Source: Leifsonia sp. Leaf336 (GTDB lineage Bacteria; Actinomycetota; Actinomycetes; Actinomycetales; Microbacteriaceae). Taken from it: 64,000 nucleotides of DNA. Numbering within the stretch: position 1 is the stretch's first letter; the number at the start of each line of letters is the position of its first letter. The notes under the pieces are model-generated. The model saw nothing but the letters and a program-made list of their open reading frames with translations, was not told the DNA's origin and made no database searches. Both the position numbers and the translations under genes were made by a program. The stretch covers positions 574,829-638,828 of the forward strand of contig NZ_LMOZ01000001.1 of the NCBI RefSeq assembly GCF_001423695.1, given 5' to 3'. Positions 8,605-16,992 of this stretch are shown in pieces.

Positions 8605-10361
8605 TGATGATCTCCAAGCTCGTGCCGCGACGCCCGGGATCCGAAGATGGCTTGGCGCTCCCCATGGTGCTGATCATCGGCATGGTCCTCCTGCTGCTCG
8701 TCTCGGTGATGGCTGCGTCGACTCTCAGCGGCACGGTGAAGTCGGCAGGCGACTCCAACTGGAACGCCGCGATGTCTGCCGCTTACGCCGGCATCGAGGA
8801 CTACCAGGCCAAGCTCGCCAACGACAACACCTATCAGCAGTACGGCAACTCGACGGCGCCGTTCAGTGCAGGGAGCACCTTCACCGGCACGAACGGCAAC
8901 CCGGCTTTCGGGGTCGGCCCTCTCGGTTCTTGGGCCACCGTTCCCGGTAGCGCCGGAGCAGCGATGTACCGCTATGAGGTGGACAACTCGAAATACTCCC
9001 AGATCGGAACTCTGCGATTGCGTTCCACGGGCATGGTCGGTACGACGACCCGGTCCATCGTCGCGGACCTGAAACAATCCGGCTTCATCGACTTCCTCTA
9101 TTTCACCGATTACGAGATTCAGGACCCGGCGACCTCGTCCACCTTGTGCACGCCGGCGTACGCCTGGGCGGTGAGCAGTCGACCCAACTGCACCACCATC
9201 CAGTTCGCCTCGAATGACGTGATCAACGGGCCGGTGCACTCGAACGACACACTGCAGATCTGCGGCACCACGTTCAACGGGATCGTCACCACGGGTTACA
9301 ACCCGTCGTCGGGCATCGACTACGTCATCCCGAACGGATGCGCCGCGGGTACCTTCGCCATCTCGGGCTACCCGCGTTACGGGCCGGTCGTACCGATGCC
9401 GGCCACCAACACGCAGATGAAGCAGGAGACGCGCACCGACCTGCCGGCGACGGTTGCCCGCCCGGGCTGCCTCTACACCGGTCCGACGACGATCACCTTC
9501 AATTCGGACGGGACGATGACCGTCCGCAGTCCGTGGACGCGCGCGACGAACGTCACCGGGGATCCGCCCTCCGGCGTCGGCGTGAATCCCACGACCACCT
9601 GCGGCACTCCCGGCTATGCCTCGACCGGCAAGCTGGGAAGCCCGGCGGGACAGACCATCCCGGTTCCGGCGAACAACCTGATCTTCGTGCAGACCGTTCC
9701 GACCTCGTCGACCGACCCGAACTACTACGCCTCCGGCACCTTCCCGACCAGCTTCACGTGCTCGAACGCGTCGGGCAGCTCGGGAACGAGCAACGGGCTG
9801 GGATACCCGATGGCGAACGAGAAGGCTCCGTCGTCGAGCACCTCTGCCCCGTCGTACGGCTGCCGAAATGGTGACGTCTTCGTGCAGGGAACCTTCCACG
9901 GTGCCGCGACGATCGCGGCCGACAACTACGTCTACGTCGTCGGGAACCTCAAGTGGGTGGACAATCAGGCGGACATGCTCGGGCTCGTGGGTCAGAACGC
10001 CGTCTGGGTTTACAACCCGGTGAACTCGAGCGGCTCGCTGCTCGACTCGTCGCAGAGCGGACTCGAGATCGACGCGGCGATCCTCTCAGTCGCGCACACC
10101 TTCCAGGTTCAGAACTACACGGCTGGCAAGAAGGGGACGCTCACTGTGAATGGGGCGATCGCCCAAAAGTTCCGAGGCCCGGTCGCCCAGTCCAGCGGCG
10201 GAACCGTGTCGACCGGCTACGTCAAGAACTACCAGTACGACTCCCGGCTCGCCTATGAGGCGCCTCCTAAGTTCCTCTCGCCGGTCTCGACGACCTACGG
10301 AACCACGGCCGTCGTCGAAGTGAAGACCGCGTTCAACGCGGACGGGTCGGTGATCCCGTGA
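8604..10361 (+). CDS. PilX-like pilus assembly protein with large ectodomain
   Basis: About 585 residues. The N-terminus (EDGLALPMVLIIGMVLLLLVS followed by VMAAST) has the PilX_N pattern: an early hydrophobic helix and an amphipathic continuation (SAAYAGIEDYQAKLAND). The residue at +5 after the Gly is not Glu, unlike the two preceding prepilins. The large Thr/Ser/Asn-rich exported domain has paired cysteines (LCTPAYAW, RPNCTT, ICGTTF, GCAAGTF) and the motif NDVINGPVHSNDTLQICG. ATG 8604 overlaps the upstream stop (TGATG); GTG 8601 is an alternative. Tip complex or surface function is inferred from context. Confidence 0.75.
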   Translation: MMISKLVPRRPGSEDGLALPMVLIIGMVLLLLVSVMAASTLSGTVKSAGDSNWNAAMSAAYAGIEDYQAKLANDNTYQQYGNSTAPFSAGSTFTGTNGNPAFGVGPLGSWATVPGSAGAAMYRYEVDNSKYSQIGTLRLRSTGMVGTTTRSIVADLKQSGFIDFLYFTDYEIQDPATSSTLCTPAYAWAVSSRPNCTTIQFASNDVINGPVHSNDTLQICGTTFNGIVTTGYNPSSGIDYVIPNGCAAGTFAISGYPRYGPVVPMPATNTQMKQETRTDLPATVARPGCLYTGPTTITFNSDGTMTVRSPWTRATNVTGDPPSGVGVNPTTTCGTPGYASTGKLGSPAGQTIPVPANNLIFVQTVPTSSTDPNYYASGTFPTSFTCSNASGSSGTSNGLGYPMANEKAPSSSTSAPSYGCRNGDVFVQGTFHGAATIAADNYVYVVGNLKWVDNQADMLGLVGQNAVWVYNPVNSSGSLLDSSQSGLEIDAAILSVAHTFQVQNYTAGKKGTLTVNGAIAQKFRGPVAQSSGGTVSTGYVKNYQYDSRLAYEAPPKFLSPVSTTYGTTAVVEVKTAFNADGSVIP

Positions 10362-11206
10362 TCGATCAAACCATGACAGTCCTTATGGGCATCGTCGTCG
10401 GATTCGCCGGCGTGCTGGGCCTTCTCATCGGCTCGTTCCTCAACGTCGTCGCTTATCGTGTGCCCGAGGGGCGATCGGTTGTATCGCCGGCGAGCGCCTG
10501 CCCGTCCTGCGGATCAGCGATCCGACCCTGGGATAACATTCCCGTGTTCTCCTGGCTGATCCTGCGTGGTCGGTGCCGCGACTGCTCCACTCCGATCTCC
10601 GTCCGCTATCCGCTCGTGGAGGCGGCGACAGGTCTGGCCTTCGCCGCCGTGTGCTGGTGGGCGATCACCGTCGCCGGAGGCATCGCGGAAGCTCCCCCGT
10701 TGCCCACGGTCTTCGGGGCGTTCGCCTTCCTGCTGTTCGCGGGTGTGAGCATCGTCCTCGCACTCATCGATGCCGATACGCACCGTCTGCCCGACGTGAT
10801 CGTCCTCCCGACCCTTGGCGTCGGTGCCGTGTTGCTGTTGGCGGCAGCCGTAACCGGCGGAGGGTGGGGCGACGCCCTTCGTGCCGTCGTAGGCAGCGGC
10901 GTGCTGTTCACGTGCTACCTGCTTCTCGCGCTCGCCTACCGCGGCGGAATGGGTTTCGGAGACGTCAAGCTCGCCGCGGTCATCGGGATGTACCTCGGCT
11001 GGTCGGGGTGGTCCGAGCTGATCGTGGGATCGTTCGCCGCGTTCGTGTTGGGCGGCCTCTATGCCGTAGTCCTCCTGGGCCTCCGGCGCACAAGCCGCGG
11101 GAAGGGCATCCCATTCGGCCCGTGGATGCTCGCCGGGTGCTGGGTCGGCGTGTTCTGGGGCGAGCCTCTCGCCCGCTTCTACCTCTCAATCGTGGGATTG
11201 AATTAG
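10358..11206 (+). CDS. pilD: Prepilin peptidase / N-methyltransferase PilD
   Basis: A 282-residue polytopic membrane aspartic protease that cleaves and N-methylates prepilins. The cytoplasmic zinc loop is intact (C48, C51, C73, C76), indicating the bifunctional form with methyltransferase domain. The two catalytic aspartates are D138 in LIDADTHRLPD and D202 in the GFGD motif. Several hydrophobic helices cover the remainder. GTG 10358 overlaps the preceding stop by 4 nt. Its substrates are evidently the pilins encoded just upstream. Confidence 0.95.
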   Translation: MIDQTMTVLMGIVVGFAGVLGLLIGSFLNVVAYRVPEGRSVVSPASACPSCGSAIRPWDNIPVFSWLILRGRCRDCSTPISVRYPLVEAATGLAFAAVCWWAITVAGGIAEAPPLPTVFGAFAFLLFAGVSIVLALIDADTHRLPDVIVLPTLGVGAVLLLAAAVTGGGWGDALRAVVGSGVLFTCYLLLALAYRGGMGFGDVKLAAVIGMYLGWSGWSELIVGSFAAFVLGGLYAVVLLGLRRTSRGKGIPFGPWMLAGCWVGVFWGEPLARFYLSIVGLN

Positions 11207-11222
11207 GAAAACGAGGAACCAC

Positions 11223-12272
11223 ATGACAACCAGAATCGTCGGCGTGGACATCGGCACGACCTCGCTGCGCGCCGTAGAACTCGAGAATCCGGATAAGGCG
11301 AAGCCGACGTTCGTCAGCTACGCGACCGTTCCGCTTCCGACTGGAGCCGTCGAACGAGGGGAAGTGATCGAGCCGAACACGGTCGCCCATTGCTTGAAGC
11401 AGCTGTGGAGCGCCGGAAAGTTCCGCAGCCGTACCGCGGTACTTGGGATGGGCAACCAACGCGTGCTCGTGCGCGACCTCACGGTTCCGTCCGGGCCCCG
11501 CGAGCGGATCCGTGAGTCGCTTCCGTTCCACGTTCAGGATCTTCTGCCGCTTCCGGTGAGTGACGCGCTCCTCGACTTCTATCCCGTCGCCGAGTCGCAG
11601 ACAGACACCGGTCCCGTGCTCACCGGGCTCTTGGTAGCCGCCGTGAAAGACGCTGTTCTTGCCAATGTCCGTGCAACCGAGCTGGCGGGTCTTCAAGCGT
11701 CCGACGTGGACCTCATCCCGTTCGCACTTGCGCGGGCACTGGCTGCTCGTACGCAAGTCGGCGGCACCTATGCGCTCGTGGACATCGGCGCCGCGACCAC
11801 CAATGTGGTGATCGTGAAGGACGGTGTACCGCAATTCGTCCGCATCATTCCGGCGGGAGGCGCCGACGCGACGAAGGCACTCCAATCGGCGCTGGAAGTG
11901 GACCTCGAGACCGCGGAACGCCAGAAGCGGGAGTTCGGACTCGTGCGGCGGGCGGAGACCCTCGATGAGAAGCGAGTCGCGGATGTGCTCCTGCAGGTCA
12001 CCGGCGAGTTGCTGACGAGTCTCCGGAACACCGTCAACTACTTCATCAACACCCGGCCGGAGGAACGGATCGCAGGAATCGTCCTCACCGGCGGCGGATC
12101 GCAGCTCGCGGGTCTTCATGAGGCGCTCGCAGAGATGTCACGCATTCCCGTCCACGCGGGCGACCCGTTCCGCGCCGTCGGTTTGTCCAGGAAGGTCTCG
12201 ACGGACGCGTTGCGCGCCGATCGGCCGTCGCTCAGCGTAGCGCTCGGCCTGGCCTTGAGGAGGGCAGCATGA
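11223..12272 (+). CDS. pilM: Type IV pilus assembly protein PilM
   Basis: A 349-residue actin-like ATPase-fold protein. The N-terminus VGVDIGTTSLRAVEL is the phosphate-1 motif, and YALVDIGAATTNVVIV and GIVLTGGGSQLAGL are the phosphate-2 and adenosine motifs. PilM forms a cytoplasmic ring that binds the N-terminal tail of PilN, encoded next. ATG 11223 follows GAGGAACC. It ends in a 4-nt ATGA overlap with pilN. Confidence 0.93.
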   Translation: MTTRIVGVDIGTTSLRAVELENPDKAKPTFVSYATVPLPTGAVERGEVIEPNTVAHCLKQLWSAGKFRSRTAVLGMGNQRVLVRDLTVPSGPRERIRESLPFHVQDLLPLPVSDALLDFYPVAESQTDTGPVLTGLLVAAVKDAVLANVRATELAGLQASDVDLIPFALARALAARTQVGGTYALVDIGAATTNVVIVKDGVPQFVRIIPAGGADATKALQSALEVDLETAERQKREFGLVRRAETLDEKRVADVLLQVTGELLTSLRNTVNYFINTRPEERIAGIVLTGGGSQLAGLHEALAEMSRIPVHAGDPFRAVGLSRKVSTDALRADRPSLSVALGLALRRAA

Positions 12273-13006
12273 CTCTCGCCATCAAGAACTCGGCGGTGTC
12301 TGAGGAGGAAACGGCCGCGGGGCGACGGAAGGCGTCGCAGCGGTCCCGGGGGCCGCAGCAAGCGATCGGGTTCCGCATCCCGGAGCCGGTTGTCGATCTG
12401 ATGCCTCCGCAGATCAGGGCCGAGCGCAAGGCGCGCAGCACTCGGCGTGTGCTGATCTATTCGGTGCTGGGCGTGGTCGTCCTGGTGATCCTGGGCGCCG
12501 GCGGCGCCGCGGCACTTTCCGTCGCAGCACAGTCGTCCGTGGCCGAAGGCCAAGCCGAGTCCCAGTCGTTGCTACAACAGCAGCAGTCGTTCCTCTCGAC
12601 GCGCGTAGCGCAGCAGCAGGTCGAGGTCGCGAAGGCGGCGCAGCAGGTAGCGGGTTCGACAGAGATCGACTGGGCGAAATACTACGGGCTCCTCGAAGCG
12701 ACAGTACCGGCCGGCGTGACACTGACCGCGCTCCAGACCGATTCGGCATCACCGATCGCCATCTACCAGCAGGCCGACGCTCCTCTTCAAGGGGCGCGCG
12801 TCGCCACTGTCAAGATGACGGCCGACGCCGGCTCCTTGGACGCGATGCCGGCCTGGCTCACTGCGCTGGGAAGTGTCCCCGGAGTGGTCGATGCCATCAC
12901 CGATGACGCGTCGCGCGACGCGACGACCGGGGCCTACACCGTCAACGTGACCGTGCACCTCAACGAGAAGGCGTACGACCACCGTCTCACCGGAAAGGGG
13001 GAGTAA
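12269..13006 (+). CDS. pilN: Type IV pilus assembly protein PilN
   Basis: A 245-residue bitopic membrane protein. Residues 42-46 (VDLMP), followed by a basic stretch, correspond to the INLLP motif by which PilN docks on PilM; here it is preceded by an unusual 40-residue Lys/Arg/Gln-rich extension. One membrane helix (about 62-88) is followed by a Gln-rich coiled coil (QSLLQQQQSFL to QVEVAKAAQQV) and a ferredoxin-like periplasmic-side domain. The start overlaps pilM by 4 nt. Confidence 0.85.
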   Translation: MTLAIKNSAVSEEETAAGRRKASQRSRGPQQAIGFRIPEPVVDLMPPQIRAERKARSTRRVLIYSVLGVVVLVILGAGGAAALSVAAQSSVAEGQAESQSLLQQQQSFLSTRVAQQQVEVAKAAQQVAGSTEIDWAKYYGLLEATVPAGVTLTALQTDSASPIAIYQQADAPLQGARVATVKMTADAGSLDAMPAWLTALGSVPGVVDAITDDASRDATTGAYTVNVTVHLNEKAYDHRLTGKGE

Positions 13007-13008
13007 CC

Positions 13009-13725
13009 GTGGACAAGAATCGCTTGTGGATCATCGGCGCCGTCGCGCTGTCAGCCCTGGTGCTGGTGGGGGGCTGGTTCGTCGCCATCGCCCCGCAGCT
13101 CGGGGCCGCTGGGCAGGCGGCGGTCCAGCGCGCTCAGATCGATGCTCAGAACGCCACTTACAACTCGCAGCTCCAGGCGTTGAAGGATGCGCACGCGAAG
13201 CTGCCGGAGACGCAGGCGCAGCTCGCGGAACTGGCCAAGGCCATTCCGGCGGATGCGGGGCTCCCCGCGTTCTACTCCGAGCTCAACCAGCTCGCCGCAT
13301 CCGCGGGCGTGACGATCACCAAAGTGACCCCGTCGGACGCCGTCCCTTACACGGCCCCCGTGCCGCCTGCGGCGCCGGCGGCGGCTGCCTCCGCGTCCGG
13401 GTCGTCGACCGCGACGCCCACTCCGGCTCCTGCAGCGACTCCGACGCCCGCGCCGAGTGCGAGCAGCGTTCCAGGGATGCCGCCCGTCCAGAACCCGGCT
13501 ATCACGGCCGACAACCTCTCGCTCATCCCGATCGTCATCACCGCGTCCGGTTCTCAAGCCCAGCTCCAGGCTTTCGTCGGCGCCATCCAGTCGGGAGACC
13601 GTCTGTTCCTGGTCACCGGATCGAACGTAGCGTCCTCGACGACCGGGCCGGGCTGGGACGGGCGCGTCTCGGGGTACCTGTTCTCTCTGAAGCCCACGAC
13701 GGCCGCCCCCGCTTCGAAGCACTAG
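13009..13725 (+). CDS. pilO: PilO-like pilus assembly protein
   Basis: A 238-residue bitopic protein: one N-terminal helix (about 8-28), a coiled coil (QAAVQRAQIDAQ to LAELAKAIPA) and a ferredoxin-like domain beginning LPAFYSELNQLAASAGV, typical of PilO. A 55-residue Pro/Ala/Ser/Thr linker (about 115-165) is inserted inside that domain, which I do not know from classical PilO. GTG 13009 has GGGGGAG upstream, two bp after the pilN stop. It is the last clearly pilus-related gene. Confidence 0.8.
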   Translation: MDKNRLWIIGAVALSALVLVGGWFVAIAPQLGAAGQAAVQRAQIDAQNATYNSQLQALKDAHAKLPETQAQLAELAKAIPADAGLPAFYSELNQLAASAGVTITKVTPSDAVPYTAPVPPAAPAAAASASGSSTATPTPAPAATPTPAPSASSVPGMPPVQNPAITADNLSLIPIVITASGSQAQLQAFVGAIQSGDRLFLVTGSNVASSTTGPGWDGRVSGYLFSLKPTTAAPASKH

Positions 13726-13774
13726 GGCCGCATCCCGGCCCGCCCTCCCTCGACTTGGGCACCCCCGTTGCTAC

Positions 13775-13801
13775 AGTGGGCACCACTTACAGGTGCCCAC
13801 T
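13775..13801 (+). terminator. Hairpin after pilO
   Basis: A perfect 10-bp inverted repeat (13775-13784 with 13792-13801) with a 7-nt loop sits 50 bp after pilO and 24 bp before the next start. No U tract follows. It may end the pil operon or lie in the leader of the next gene. Confidence 0.5.
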
Positions 13802-13824
13802 GGGGCGGAGCGAGGAGTGCCAGC

Positions 13825-14991
13825 ATGAGCGACACGACACCGGAACCCGCTGACAAGCGGGACGGCGCAGGGCCGAACGCGCCCGACGTCGACCCGGCCA
13901 CCGCGCCCGCCGCCTCCGCGGCAGCCGAGCCGACGCCTGCCGAACAGCCGGCGACCACCGCAGAAGCACCCGCCGAGCCGGCCGCCGCCGACTCTGCAAC
14001 CGAGCCGCACGACACCGATCCCGACATGGCCGCGCCCCCGTCGGGCCCCGTCTCCGCCCGCGGTCACGTCAACCGTCCCGCTGACGAGAACGCGCCGGCG
14101 ACCCCGGCACCGGCCGCTGCCGCACCCGCCGCTCCCGCGCCGACGATCGAACTCGAGCCTGTGACGGCCTCCGACGACGACATCGCGGCCGCCGTCGCGC
14201 GCACGCACACCGAGCCGGGAGCGACCGCCGCCGGTGACGCTACGGTCGACACGGCGTCGCCCGCGCAGTCGGCCGCGCCCGTGATCATCGCAGGGGAGGC
14301 CGCCCAGCAAGCGGCCGCCCAGCAGGCTGCGGCACCCGCCGCAGCCACGGCCGCCTACGCCGCCCAGCCCGAGCCGGTCGCCGCGCCGCCCATGGCGCCG
14401 CATCCGGTCGCACCGATCTTCCTGCAGCGGCCCGAGCCGCCCAAGCGCAAGAGCAACCGCGGCGTCGGCATCCTGATCGCGCTCGTCGGCACCGTGCTCT
14501 TCGCCGTCCTGTGGGCGCTCGCTGTCGTCGTGGTGGGAGCGATGATCGCTCCCACCAGTGACTTCATTCCGGCCCTCATCCAGTTCTCCACTCGTAGCGC
14601 GGCGTGGGCGCCGATCGTCGCCTTCTTCGTCGGCATGGTGGTGCTGATCCAGATCATCAACCGCGCCCGCTGGTGGGCGTACATCCTCGGGGGCCTGTTC
14701 GTCGCCATCCTCGTCTACCTCGTCTACATCGGCGCCGTGCTCGTCGACAATGGCTACTTCCAGAAGAACCCCGGTGAGCGGCAGATCCTGCTCAACCAGG
14801 TGTGGGTCGCTCCGTTCGCCGTCCTGGCCGGCGTGATCGCCCGGGAGGTCTCCATCTGGACCGGCGCCTGGCTCGCCGCTCGCGGCCGTAAGCTCAAGGC
14901 ACGCAACGCGGAGGCGCAGGCCGACTACGAGCAGCAGGTCGCCGATGCGCAGAACCAGGCCGCCAACGCCTACGCGCAGCAGGGGTACTGA
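13825..14991 (+). CDS. Membrane protein with long Ala/Pro/Glu-rich cytosolic N-terminus
   Basis: A 388-residue protein. The first 210 residues are low-complexity Ala/Pro/Glu/Thr with repeated AAQQAA and PAAPAP patterns and are probably disordered. Four membrane helices follow, from about residue 222 (GVGILIALVGTVLFAVLWAL) to about 365, ending in a charged, Gln/Ala-rich tail (EAQADYEQQVADAQNQAANA). ATG 13825 was chosen for GAGGAG 7-8 nt upstream. The GC-rich low-complexity part also keeps the opposite strand open, which is a compositional artefact. Function is unknown; adjacency to the pil genes is the only context. Confidence 0.75.
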   Translation: MSDTTPEPADKRDGAGPNAPDVDPATAPAASAAAEPTPAEQPATTAEAPAEPAAADSATEPHDTDPDMAAPPSGPVSARGHVNRPADENAPATPAPAAAAPAAPAPTIELEPVTASDDDIAAAVARTHTEPGATAAGDATVDTASPAQSAAPVIIAGEAAQQAAAQQAAAPAAATAAYAAQPEPVAAPPMAPHPVAPIFLQRPEPPKRKSNRGVGILIALVGTVLFAVLWALAVVVVGAMIAPTSDFIPALIQFSTRSAAWAPIVAFFVGMVVLIQIINRARWWAYILGGLFVAILVYLVYIGAVLVDNGYFQKNPGERQILLNQVWVAPFAVLAGVIAREVSIWTGAWLAARGRKLKARNAEAQADYEQQVADAQNQAANAYAQQGY

Positions 14992-15035
14992 CACGCCCGT
15001 TCCGATCCGTCGCAGGCCGGCTCCGGGAGACTCCT

Positions 15036-15527
15036 ATGCGTGAGGAACGTTCCTACGTGATCGTCGTCGCCTGCTTCGCCGCCGGGCTCTACCTCGCCGT
15101 GCTCGTCGCCGCGTTCGGCGTGATCTCGCTCGCGACGGACACCGAGGTGATCCCGGATCCGGCGGCTGGGCCGCTGGTCGGGCCGATCATGGTCGCCGTC
15201 GCCGTCGGCGTATTCCTCGTCCTGCTCATTCTCACCGGGATCCGCGTGCCGGGAGAGCAGCAGCGTATCGCACCGCTCAATGCGCTCGGCGCGGGCCTGG
15301 CGTGCTACCTCGCCTACTGTCTCTCCGGAGGAGTGGCCGGTGCGCTCGCGACCGGGGACGCCCTCCGCTTCGCGCTCTTCGCCGTGTCTCGGTTCGCCAG
15401 CCTGTATGCCATTGCGGTCGCGGTGGTGGCGTTCCTGATCATGCTGCTGTACCAACTCGTGCTCGTCGGCCGCTTTCGGCAGCGCGGGAGGCCGCGTTGG
15501 CCGTGGGAGCGTCCCGACGACGAATGA
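15036..15527 (+). CDS. Four-helix membrane protein, unknown function
   Basis: A 163-residue polytopic protein with four hydrophobic segments (about 8-32, 47-70, 83-105 and 118-145) and a Arg/Pro/Trp-rich cytosolic tail (RQRGRPRWPWERPDDE). It starts 44 bp after the preceding membrane protein on the same strand; GGGAGACTCCT lies upstream of ATG 15036. No named domain is recognised. It converges with the WecG-type glycosyltransferase gene. Confidence 0.7.
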   Translation: MREERSYVIVVACFAAGLYLAVLVAAFGVISLATDTEVIPDPAAGPLVGPIMVAVAVGVFLVLLILTGIRVPGEQQRIAPLNALGAGLACYLAYCLSGGVAGALATGDALRFALFAVSRFASLYAIAVAVVAFLIMLLYQLVLVGRFRQRGRPRWPWERPDDE

Positions 15528-15728
15528 GGGTCGTCCCGCGGGATGTGACTCGGAGGGTGGACGTAGCGGTCCATCCCTGCCGATACGCTGCGGCAACCCG
15601 TCAGAGAGGTTCGATTTCCGACGCTTCCGTCCCGCCGCCACGCGACTGGACAGTGACAGCATGGCCGGGAGCGTCTCCCCGCTGATCGGACGAACCTCGG
15701 GACGCCAGGCTCGCCCCTGACCCGGGGG
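15528..15728. other. Convergent intergenic region
   Basis: About 200 bp between two convergent genes. An imperfect stem near 15554-15577 and a short stem after it are the only structures I see; they may terminate either gene. No gene or RNA was recognised. Confidence 0.3.
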
Positions 15729-16583
15729 TCAGGCCGCTCGATCGGAGCGCTCGCTCGCCACGCTCTCCTCCGCGCTCTCCGGCGCGCGGGAGGGTTCCGC
15801 GAACGAGTGAGGGGCCGCCGTCGTCCGGCGACGCCGGGTCCGCACCCGCTCTGCCAGCGCGATCGGGATCATCCCGACGAGCCACGGCAGATCCTGCAGC
15901 AGGTAGCGCTTGACGAGTCGGTGCGGGTCCTGCCCCATCCTCCACACCCACTCCAGTCCGAGTCGGCGCATCAGGTGCGGCGCCCGGGGAAAGTGGCCGG
16001 TGTTCATCTGCGCCGCGGCGCCTGCGCCGATGAAGACGATGCTGTCGATGTGCCTCTTGCGCAGTTCGAGGATCAGGCGCTCCTGCTTCGGGAAGCCTAA
16101 GCAGACGAACAGGACGTCCGGACGGACGGTCTCGATGAACGCGCTAGCCGCGTCGATCAGCGCGAGGCTGCCCGGTTCCGCGAACGGGAGGTCGGACCCG
16201 TGCACGTGCGAGTGTCCCTTCGCGCGGTAGAACGTCTCGGCTTCGGTCGCCGCCGCGCCGACGATGCCGACGCGCAGGTCTGTCGCGGCGGGGTGCTCGA
16301 TGACGGCGTTCATCAGGTCGGTGCCGGTGACTCGCGGGAACCGCCCCCTACCAGCGATCCGCAGCAACCAGGTGAGGGGGACGCCGTCCACGGTCCAGAA
16401 CGAGGTCTCCCGCTCGAGCTCGGGGAGGCCGACCGTCCGCAGGTGCCGCGAGATCGAGACGTTGGAAGTGACGACGATCCCGCCGCCGGAGCGGGAGAGG
16501 TCGATGACGTGGCGGCTGGACTCGTCGAGGTCGGCGCGGTCTAGCTTGAGGCCGCCCAGGACGGCGCGTTCGAAGGTCTGCAC
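15729..16583 (-). CDS. WecG/TagA/CpsF family glycosyltransferase
   Basis: A 284-residue GT26-type enzyme, a family that transfers N-acetylmannosamine(uronic acid) to undecaprenyl-linked GlcNAc in teichoic acid or exopolysaccharide synthesis. Family marks are the VTSNVSISRHLR start region, the catalytic-loop VTGTDLMNAVIE, and DVLFVCLGFPKQERLI. The C-terminal WVWRMGQDPHRLVKRYL matches the membrane-association appendage. GTG 16583 is the best start. It is monocistronic; a pair of TGTGACA direct repeats lies upstream. The exact substrate is unknown. Confidence 0.88.
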   Translation of the reverse strand: MQTFERAVLGGLKLDRADLDESSRHVIDLSRSGGGIVVTSNVSISRHLRTVGLPELERETSFWTVDGVPLTWLLRIAGRGRFPRVTGTDLMNAVIEHPAATDLRVGIVGAAATEAETFYRAKGHSHVHGSDLPFAEPGSLALIDAASAFIETVRPDVLFVCLGFPKQERLILELRKRHIDSIVFIGAGAAAQMNTGHFPRAPHLMRRLGLEWVWRMGQDPHRLVKRYLLQDLPWLVGMIPIALAERVRTRRRRTTAAPHSFAEPSRAPESAEESVASERSDRAA

Positions 16584-16591
16584 CCGGCAAG

Positions 16592-16618
16592 TGTCACATA
16601 TGTATTGTGGATGTCACA
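16592..16618 (-). promoter_or_regulatory. TGTGACA direct repeats upstream of the GT26 gene
   Basis: Read on the gene's strand, TGTGACA occurs at 16618-16612 and again at 16598-16592, so the copies are on the same face of the helix about two turns apart. They lie 9-35 bp upstream of the start codon. An operator role is possible but only suggested by the repeat. Confidence 0.35.
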
Positions 16619-16719
16619 CACGAGTTCGGTGTACGACCCCGGTGGAATCACCCCGGGTTTCACGCGAGGGTGAGATCTTTCGCTGTGCGCGGACAGCGCG
16701 CTAGCACGCCCTCGTTCAT

Positions 16720-16748
16720 TTGACCGCTTACCGCGCGGACGATAGTAT
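16720..16748 (+). promoter_or_regulatory. Promoter of the str operon
   Basis: TTGACC (16720-16725) and TAGTAT (16743-16748) are separated by 17 bp, a near-consensus housekeeping sigma promoter. The same boxes, with 18-bp spacing, precede rplM. It would give an rpsL leader of about 240 nt. Confidence 0.8.
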
Positions 16749-16992
16749 TTATCGGGTGTGCGCTCTGTCGCGCGCTTGTTCCATGCCTGGCGACGGGCGC
16801 CCTCACGGGGAAACAGGCGGGCCGGCACGTACTCATCCGATGGGCAAGGAACCGCACGGAACCCTGCCCCCACGGCATATCGGCCATCGGTCCGATACTC
16901 CTCACTTCCCGAGCGACCCGCGAAGCGGGTGGATCGGGGTGCGGGGAAAAAGCAACAACTGTCACCGTGCAGTCCATATAAGGAGAAGTTCA

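Larger units (their letters stand above)
16584..16992. other. Divergent regulatory region between the GT26 gene and rpsL
   Basis: A 409-bp non-coding stretch. It holds two TGTCACA repeats (16592-16598 and 16612-16618, 20 bp apart) near the glycosyltransferase start, the rpsL promoter at 16720-16748, and a leader of roughly 240 nt with several GC-rich hairpins before the AAGGAG site of rpsL at 16980-16985. No convincing gene was seen in the leader. Confidence 0.6.

Noticed and set aside
8436-9899. 487-codon minus-strand frame opposite the PilX-like gene
   Set aside because: Arg/Val/Gly-rich shadow; the plus strand fits the pil operon with overlapping starts.
13825-14991. TonB or FimV-like pilus protein
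   Set aside because: No LysM, TPR or TonB C-terminal pattern; Ala/Pro content alone is not evidence.
13771-14994. 407-codon minus-strand frame exactly opposite the Ala/Pro membrane protein
   Set aside because: Gly/Arg-rich low-complexity product with no membrane pattern or ribosome binding site; the plus-strand frame has clear helices and an RBS.
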